Positions 6,748 to 11,045 of a stretch of 11,045 bases of DNA are shown here, piece after piece. Under the pieces are notes generated by a model. That model worked only from the letters and a program-made list of their open reading frames with translations. It was not told the DNA's origin and did no database searches. The translations under genes were made by a program, and so were the position numbers. The stretch is from assembly GCA_021162225.1 (NCBI GenBank), contig JAGGZB010000164.1, forward strand, positions 1-11,045, given 5' to 3'. This DNA is from Candidatus Bathyarchaeota archaeon (GTDB taxonomy: Archaea > Thermoproteota > Bathyarchaeia > Bathyarchaeales > DTEX01). Position 1 is the first letter of the stretch; each line of letters begins with the position of its first letter.

Positions 6748-8028
6748 TTGAAGATATGCATATTTGAGGATCAAAAATATGACAACCTTTATCCTATGAC
6801 CATGACGAGACCAGTGTTTGAACTCAGATGCGGCAGGACTACGCTTATGGAAAAGATAAAGAGAGAGCTTCCCGAAGCCGAAACTGTTTATTTCCTCAGA
6901 GAACACTTGGCAGCGGTCTTCAAGGAAAATGTCAAGGATGGAGTCGTAAATGATCTCAAAGCCTTGAAGGACGATGTATTCATAGTAAATGGGCGCCTCC
7001 TGCCCAAGAGGGGCGACTTGAAGCTTGAGGGAGACGAAGAAATAGCTGTAAAGGGCGAGGATATAGTCTATGCTAGAGTTAAGAAGGCTACTATGGAGAA
7101 GATGCTCGCCGGAAGCCTAGAGGACACATTGAAGAATCTCAGAGAAGAGCTGAGTCCCAAAGAAACGGACTTAACCCTGATAGAGTACCCGTGGGACTTA
7201 ATAAATGAGAATTCTAAAGCGATAGAGGAAGACTTTAGAGCTTTGGGCAGCGAGATACGCGGCGACGTTCATTCCACATGTGTGATACTGGGCGACAAGG
7301 AGAACTTGTACATTGCAAAGACGGCTAGGATAAATCCGTACGTAGTACTAGATGCGGAGAACGGGCCGATAATCATCGATGAGGGAGCGATAGTTCACCC
7401 ATTCAGTCGAATAGAAGGGCCGAGCGCCATAGGTAAAAACTGCTTGATATTAGGTGGAAAGATAAGAAGCGGTTCAAGCTTCGGGCCCGTTTGCAGAGTC
7501 GGCGGGGAAACTGAGGAATGCATAATCCACGGGTACACCAACAAGTATCATACGGGCTTTCTAGGTCACTCATACGTTGGCAAATGGGTTAACATTGGAG
7601 CATTAACTACTAATAGCGACATAAAGAATGATTACATGCCAGTTCAAGTATATTTCAAAGGAGAATTTGTGGATACAAAGACTCAAAAACTCGGATCCTT
7701 CATTGGTGATCATTGTAAGTTCAGCATAGGATGTCTTCTCAATACAGGAAGCGTCATAGGGGTAGCATGTAATATACTGGCCTCAGGCGAGCCTACGCCG
7801 AAGTATATACCGAGCTTCTGCTGGTACTTCAGGGGGAGACTGAGTAGGGGCGCTGGCTTCAGAAGAACGATCATAACTGAGAAGAGAATGATGGCGCGGA
7901 GAGGAATCGAGATGACGGAAGCCTACGAGAAACTCCTAAGACGAGTATATGATGAGACTAAAGAGGAGAGGGAAAAACTAATTAGAAGGAGCAGAGTTAA
8001 GGCGCTCTTAAGAGGAAAGCATGCGTGA
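6748..8028 (+). CDS. GlmU-like sugar nucleotidyltransferase with left-handed beta-helix acyltransferase domain
   Basis: A 426-residue protein resembling the alternative bacterial GlmU family (TIGR03991), whose members are annotated as UDP-GlcNAc diphosphorylase/glucosamine-1-phosphate N-acetyltransferase. The N-terminus has the marks of that family (ICIFEDQKYDNLYPMTMTRP, then FELRCG) in place of the LAAGxGTRM loop of classical GlmU. Residues of about 185-350 are hexapeptide-repeat beta-helix: IAKTARINPYVVLD, IIIDEGAIVHPFSRIEG, CLILGGKIRSGS. GFLGHSYVGKWVNIGALTTN followed by SDIKNDY (270-297) matches the acetyltransferase region; its His is the likely catalytic base. IPSFCWYFRG closes the helix, and the last 60 residues are charged and helical. 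Expected role: N-acetylation of an amino-sugar phosphate from acetyl-CoA and nucleotide transfer for cell-surface glycans; the substrate is not proven. It lies 55 bases after ackA, where TAAATAAAAG (6696-6705) could be a separate TATA box, and 19 bases before the ACP gene. Confidence 0.85.
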   Translation: MKICIFEDQKYDNLYPMTMTRPVFELRCGRTTLMEKIKRELPEAETVYFLREHLAAVFKENVKDGVVNDLKALKDDVFIVNGRLLPKRGDLKLEGDEEIAVKGEDIVYARVKKATMEKMLAGSLEDTLKNLREELSPKETDLTLIEYPWDLINENSKAIEEDFRALGSEIRGDVHSTCVILGDKENLYIAKTARINPYVVLDAENGPIIIDEGAIVHPFSRIEGPSAIGKNCLILGGKIRSGSSFGPVCRVGGETEECIIHGYTNKYHTGFLGHSYVGKWVNIGALTTNSDIKNDYMPVQVYFKGEFVDTKTQKLGSFIGDHCKFSIGCLLNTGSVIGVACNILASGEPTPKYIPSFCWYFRGRLSRGAGFRRTIITEKRMMARRGIEMTEAYEKLLRRVYDETKEEREKLIRRSRVKALLRGKHA

Positions 8029-8034
8029 CGAAAT

Positions 8035-8043
8035 GGTGGTGAT
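8035..8043 (+). promoter_or_regulatory. Extended Shine-Dalgarno GGTGGTGAT before the ACP gene
   Basis: It differs by one base from the full archaeal GGAGGTGAT complement of the 16S 3' end. Four bases separate it from TTG 8048. It supports that TTG as the start and implies strong translation, as expected for an abundant carrier protein. Confidence 0.55.
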
Positions 8044-8047
8044 GTGA

Positions 8048-8302
8048 TTGGCTGAGGATGTGGAGGCTAGATCTAAAAGAATAATTGCTGAACAGTTTGG
8101 CGTTAACCCTGAAGACTTAACGTATGACACGCATCTAGTCCGCGACTTACTGATGGAATCTCTAGATAAGATAGAGCTCATAGCAGCTTTTGAGGAGGAG
8201 TTCGACTTAGAGATACCGGAGGAGGAAGCGGAGCAGAACGTAACTGTCGGGCAAGTGATAGAGTATATCAAGAAGAAGATATCCAGCAAGGAATCAACCT
8301 GA
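8048..8302 (+). CDS. acpP: Acyl carrier protein
   Basis: An 84-residue acidic four-helix carrier protein that holds acyl groups as thioesters on a phosphopantetheine arm. The attachment site is Ser38 in LLMESLDKIEL, aligned with GADSLDTVEL of bacterial ACPs; the residue before the serine is Glu instead of the near-universal Asp. Helix II and the next segment, ELIAAFEEEFDLEIP followed by EEEAEQ (43-63), are close to the bacterial consensus, and VTVGQVIEYI (65-74) is helix IV. The start is TTG 8048. It follows the GlmU-like gene by 19 bases, suggesting one transcript, and precedes acpS by 65 bases. Its partner, holo-ACP synthase, being next door argues that it is functional. The acyl pathway is unknown, since no ketosynthase, malonyltransferase or adenylating enzyme is in the window. 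Carrier for fatty-acid-like, lipid-modifying or secondary-metabolite chains are all possible. Confidence 0.92.
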   Translation: MAEDVEARSKRIIAEQFGVNPEDLTYDTHLVRDLLMESLDKIELIAAFEEEFDLEIPEEEAEQNVTVGQVIEYIKKKISSKEST

Positions 8303-8367
8303 AATAGTCAATTCTACTCTCAAATTCCCTTTATTTCTCCAAAACAAGGCTTGGGTGTTTATTTTTT

Positions 8368-8742
8368 ATGATTAAAGGTATAGGCGTCGACATAGTGGAG
8401 ATTGAAAGGTTTAGACGCGCCGTTGAGAGGAGGGGACGTAGATTCTTAGAGAAGATCTTCACTGAGGAGGAGATGGAGTATTGCTTCTCTATGAAGGATC
8501 CTTATCCGCACTTAGCGGGTAGATTCTGCGTGAAAGAGGCCGTTCTAAAATCGCTTGGTTTAGGAATAGGCATGGGCGTGAAGCTAAAGGATATAATTGT
8601 ATGCCTGGATAAGTCTGGGAGACCATACATTAATGCTGGAGATTCATTAAGGAGATTCATGAACGAAATATCAAGTAGCCGCATATTTGTAAGCATTAGT
8701 CACAGCGGAGAGTATGCCGTGGCTGTGGCTATGCTTATCTAA
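8368..8742 (+). CDS. acpS: Holo-[acyl-carrier-protein] synthase
   Basis: Transfers 4'-phosphopantetheine from CoA to the serine of apo-ACP. The 124 residues match the compact trimeric AcpS type, about half the size of Sfp. Visible: GIGVDIVEIERF (4-15) with the magnesium ligand D8 and R14, which in the Bacillus subtilis complex contacts acidic residues of ACP; FTEEEMEYC (31-39); HLAGRFCVKEAVLKSLG (48-64) with E57 as second metal ligand and K61 for CoA; GRPYI near residue 89; and the C-terminal SISHSGEYAVAVAM (109-122). All catalytic residues are present. The start is ATG 8368, preceded by GGGTG at a long spacing of ten bases, a weaker site than for its neighbours. The 65-base gap after the ACP gene is T-rich (CTTTATTT at 8329-8336), so acpS may have its own promoter. 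Confidence 0.95.
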   Translation: MIKGIGVDIVEIERFRRAVERRGRRFLEKIFTEEEMEYCFSMKDPYPHLAGRFCVKEAVLKSLGLGIGMGVKLKDIIVCLDKSGRPYINAGDSLRRFMNEISSSRIFVSISHSGEYAVAVAMLI

Positions 8743-8750
8743 AGAGGCGT

Positions 8751-9029
8751 GAAAATTCTGATTTATGCGGTTTTCCTAATAAGGATGAGACCGTCCATGA
8801 TGCTGAGACGTTCATTTGTCTTATCGTTTTAAGGAAGAGGAGAAAGGCGTAAGAGACTAAATACCAGAGGATCATGAAGGATCTGATTGAGCTTGAAGTT
8901 AATCCACCCATAAGAATTGGAGAGAAGATAATAAAGAACCTTATGGGTACGGGAGTCAACGTAGTGACTGCAGGGCTGATAAATAGAGGTTTGTGGCTAA
9001 GTAATAGGCTTGCGAATATGGAAATTTAG
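8751..9029 (+). pseudogene. Possible split or decayed small gene with an in-frame stop
   Basis: One reading frame looks protein-like on both sides of a TAA at 8850-8852. The left part (from about 8751) reads ENSDLCGFPNKDETVHDAET, then FICLIVLRKRRKA. The right part reads ETKYQRIMKDLIELEVNPPI, then RIGEKIIKNLMGTGVNVV, then TAGLINRGLWLSNRLANMEI, ending in TAG at 9027-9029. Codon choice (AGA/AGG, ATA, AAG, GAG) matches neighbouring genes, and the hydrophobic/charged pattern is that of a folded protein. The left part has no evident start. The right part alone could be a 51-residue gene from ATG 8874, with only a closely spaced GAGG before it. The CGFPN and FIC segments hint at a lost zinc-ribbon, but this is speculation. 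I do not recognise a family. An opposite-strand 74-codon frame (8735-8959) has no support and looks like a shadow. Alternatives: chance open frame, or a base error at the stop. Confidence 0.4.
8874..9029 (+). CDS. Candidate 51-residue hypothetical protein (right part of the split frame)
   Basis: If the right-hand part is an intact gene, it runs from ATG 8874 to TAG 9027-9029. It encodes a basic, mostly helical protein with ELEVNPPIRIGEKIIKNLM and a glycine-containing turn (GTGVNVVTAG). No signal peptide, membrane helix or known motif is seen. GAGG at 8867-8870 is only three bases from the ATG, closer than normal. It could equally be the 3' remnant of the longer frame, as described in the overlapping entry. 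It lies between acpS and the convergent Cdc48 gene. Confidence 0.3.
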   Translation: MKDLIELEVNPPIRIGEKIIKNLMGTGVNVVTAGLINRGLWLSNRLANMEI

Positions 9030-9047
9030 CATACATGCAGATTAACG

Positions 9048-9112
9048 CTTAGATGTAGATTTTAGGGGAGGCTGAAAATAGGTGATTCTTCCCTCCTCAA
9101 GCACTTAGATGT
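9048..9112. repeat. Pair of 9-base direct repeats CTTAGATGT
   Basis: CTTAGATGT occurs at 9048-9056 and 9104-9112, 56 bases apart, just beyond the 3' end of the Cdc48 gene. No other structure connects them; this may be chance or the trace of a small duplication or excision. Confidence 0.3.
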
Positions 9113-9116
9113 TTCT

Positions 9117-11045
9117 TTACTTTACGCGTTTCGAGAACTCCCTTGAGATCTTTTCATACATCTCCAGTTCTCTCTGAGAGATCGGCTTTACTCTTCTTAA
9201 CGCCTCCTCAAAGTGTCTCCTGTAAACCTTCAATTTCTCAGCGTTCTTCCTAGCTTCTTCCGGATTTCCGCTCTTAGCGATGTGTTCCCGAATCGCAAGC
9301 ATGACCGCAGTGTTACAGACTGCTTCTAGATCCGCTCCAGTGTAGCCCTCGGTCCGCTTGGCAATCTCGTCTAGATTCACATCATCAGCTAAAGGCTTCT
9401 TTCGGGTGTGAATCTTTAGGATCTCCTTTCTTGCCTCTAAGTCTGGAGGCGGAATGTATAATAGCTTATCGAACCTTCCAGGTCTGAGCAAGGCTGGATC
9501 TACTATGTCAGGTCTGTTAGTTGCCGCTATGACTACTACTCCCCTGAGCTCCTCTAACCCGTCCATCTCGGTTAAGAGCTGACTTATCACGCGCTCGGTA
9601 ACGTTTGAGTCTCCGACTCCTGAGCCTCTCACAGGGGCAATCGCATCGATCTCATCGAAGAAGATTATGCTCGGTGCCGCCTGTTTAGCCTTTCTGAAGA
9701 CTTCGCGTATAGCCCTTTCTGATTCGCCGACCCATTTAGAGAGGACTTCTGGTCCCTTGATGCTTATGAAGTTTGCCTCGCTCTCATTTGCCACAGCCTT
9801 AGCCAGCAGGGTCTTCCCCGTTCCCGGAGGGCCATAGAGCAGTATGCCTTTCGGGGGTCTAGCGTCCATGTGCTCGAAGATCTCCGAGTATTTTAGAGGC
9901 CACTCCACGGCTTCTTGGAGTTCAAGTTTCGCCTCTTTCAAGCCTCCTATGTCATCCCATTTAACTGAGGGTACCTCAACCAAGACTTCACGCATGGCTG
10001 ATGGCTCAACATCCCTGAGCGCCTCCATGAAGTCATTCATAGTTACTGATATTTTGTTCAGAATCTCGGCTGGTATCTTCTCCTTTTCGAAGTCGATTTC
10101 TGGAATTATTCGTCTCAGTGCCCGTATGGCTGCTTCCTTGCATAGAGCCTCAATGTCGGCTCCGACGAAGCCGTGAGTTATGCTAGCTATTCTCTCCAAG
10201 TCTACGTCATCGGCTAGTGGCATGCCACGTGTGTGAATCTGCAGAATCTCAAGTCTGCCCTTCTTGTTTGGAACCCCTATCTCTATCTCTCTGTCGAATC
10301 TTCCAGGTCTCCTGAGTGCTGGATCTAAGGCGTTAGGTCTATTGGTTGCTCCTATAACTACGACTCTTCCTCTAGGCTTCAGCCCATCCATCAACGCGAG
10401 GAGCTGCGATACAACGCGTTTCTCAACCTCACCTGTTACTTCCTCTCTCTTAGGTGCAATAGCGTCGATTTCGTCGATGAAGATTATGCTTGGAGCGTTC
10501 TCTTCAGCCTGCTTGAAGATCTCTCGCAGTCGCTCCTCGCTTTCGCCATAGTATTTGCTCATTATTTCAGGTCCGCTGATGCTGAAGAATGCGGCGTTTG
10601 TCTCGTTTGCAACTGCCTTAGCTAGCAGGGTCTTTCCCGTTCCCGGCGGACCATAAAGTAGAACTCCCTTTGGAGCCTCCACCCCAAGCCTTTCAAAGAG
10701 CTCTGGATACTTCAGTGGGAGCTCAACCATCTCACGTATCTTCTTGATCGCCTCGGAGAGTCCGCCTATATCCTCATATGTTACTCGGGGTATCTCCCGT
10801 ATGGCGGCCTCGGCTTTCCCTTCGCTTATCACGATCTCCGTATCCGATGAGATTATTACGGCTGATGCTGGGGGCTGAACACTTATAACCGTTAGGTCAA
10901 TCTTTCTTCCCATTATCCCGAGGGGAATTAGGTCTCCTCTAGTTACAACCCTCCCTTCTAGAAGGCGGCGTAGATACTCCTCAGCTCCCATAATTCTGAG
11001 AGGTTCGGTTGGCGCAAGCGTGATCTTAATGGCTTTCTTAGCCTC
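9117..11045 (-). CDS. cdc48: Cdc48/VAT family AAA+ ATPase (5' end outside window)
   Basis: Archaeal homologue of p97/VCP: a hexameric double-ring unfoldase that pulls proteins through its pore, often for the proteasome. The frame stays open to base 11045, reading EAKKAIKITLAPTEPLRI before the Met at 10991, so that Met is internal and the N-terminal half of the substrate-binding N-domain lies outside. Of 642 visible residues, about 1-85 are the N-domain end. D1 has Walker A GPPGTGKT (132-139), pore loop KYYGES (164-169), Walker B IIFIDEIDAI (187-196) and GATNRPNALDPALRRPGRFD with its arginine fingers. D2 has Walker A (405-412), pore loop KWVGES (437-442), Walker B IIFFDEIDAI (460-469) and ATNRPDIVDPALLRPGRFD. 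All ATPase residues are intact in both rings. The protein ends EFSKRVK, without a C-terminal HbYX proteasome-docking motif. It converges on acpS and seems unrelated to that cluster. Confidence 0.97.
   Translation of the reverse strand, partial: EAKKAIKITLAPTEPLRIMGAEEYLRRLLEGRVVTRGDLIPLGIMGRKIDLTVISVQPPASAVIISSDTEIVISEGKAEAAIREIPRVTYEDIGGLSEAIKKIREMVELPLKYPELFERLGVEAPKGVLLYGPPGTGKTLLAKAVANETNAAFFSISGPEIMSKYYGESEERLREIFKQAEENAPSIIFIDEIDAIAPKREEVTGEVEKRVVSQLLALMDGLKPRGRVVVIGATNRPNALDPALRRPGRFDREIEIGVPNKKGRLEILQIHTRGMPLADDVDLERIASITHGFVGADIEALCKEAAIRALRRIIPEIDFEKEKIPAEILNKISVTMNDFMEALRDVEPSAMREVLVEVPSVKWDDIGGLKEAKLELQEAVEWPLKYSEIFEHMDARPPKGILLYGPPGTGKTLLAKAVANESEANFISIKGPEVLSKWVGESERAIREVFRKAKQAAPSIIFFDEIDAIAPVRGSGVGDSNVTERVISQLLTEMDGLEELRGVVVIAATNRPDIVDPALLRPGRFDKLLYIPPPDLEARKEILKIHTRKKPLADDVNLDEIAKRTEGYTGADLEAVCNTAVMLAIREHIAKSGNPEEARKNAEKLKVYRRHFEEALRRVKPISQRELEMYEKISREFSKRVK

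Noticed and set aside
8735..8959. Minus-strand 74-codon frame after acpS
   Set aside because: It overlaps the acpS stop, has no promoter or Shine-Dalgarno, and its hydrophobic look is explained by being antisense to a charged plus-strand frame.
9064..9100. GGAGG/CCTCC hairpin after the Cdc48 stop as a terminator
   Set aside because: Only five base pairs with a long loop and no T-tract follow it.
10989..10991. ATG at 10991 as the start of the Cdc48 gene
   Set aside because: The frame continues to 11045 with typical Cdc48 N-domain sequence (LAPTEPLRIMG), so this Met is internal.
1..11045. tRNA genes, CRISPR repeats, transposases or attachment sites
   Set aside because: No T-arm-like motif in a cloverleaf context, no regularly spaced repeats and no integrase or transposase motifs were seen on either strand.

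Overview
The window looks like part of an archaeal chromosome, most likely from the TACK/Thermoproteota side (a Bathyarchaeia- or Korarchaeia-like lineage is my guess; no rRNA or other marker settles it). The evidence is a two-ring Cdc48/VAT ATPase with an archaeal-type N-domain, a ROK sugar kinase of the archaeal type, A/T-rich TATA-like boxes about 25-45 bases before several genes, Shine-Dalgarno motifs matching an archaeal 16S tail (GGAGGTGAT), frequent TTG starts, and AGA/AGG/ATA-rich codon use throughout. Several genes are nevertheless of a kind far commoner in bacteria.

Layout. At the left edge is the C-terminal half of an MFS transporter (+, cut by the window). It converges on an AIM24-family protein (-). 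Upstream of that, also on -, is a PLP-dependent class-III aminotransferase related to glutamate-1-semialdehyde aminomutase but with altered active-site motifs. It diverges from a ROK-family glucokinase-like gene (+) across a 240-base promoter region. A same-strand block follows: pta (phosphotransacetylase) and ackA (acetate kinase), joined by a 4-base overlap; a sugar nucleotidyltransferase/left-handed beta-helix protein of the alternative GlmU type; an acyl carrier protein; and holo-ACP synthase (AcpS). After acpS, a 374-base stretch holds what looks like a decayed or split small gene with an in-frame stop. The right edge is a Cdc48 AAA+ gene (-) whose N-terminus lies outside the window.

How it may work together. 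Pta and AckA interconvert acetyl-CoA, acetyl phosphate and acetate with ATP formation, a route rare in archaea, which mostly use ADP-forming acetyl-CoA synthetase. The GlmU-like protein would use acetyl-CoA if it N-acetylates an amino sugar. ACP and AcpS form a carrier protein and the enzyme that activates it, from CoA. The block from about 4421 to 8742 could therefore be a CoA/acyl-group handling cluster, with a 14-bp perfect palindrome placed on its promoter as a possible operator. This link is inference from gene order. ACP plus AcpS in an archaeon, with no ketosynthase or malonyltransferase in view, is the most unusual part.

No tRNA, rRNA, CRISPR array, insertion sequence or phage gene was seen.
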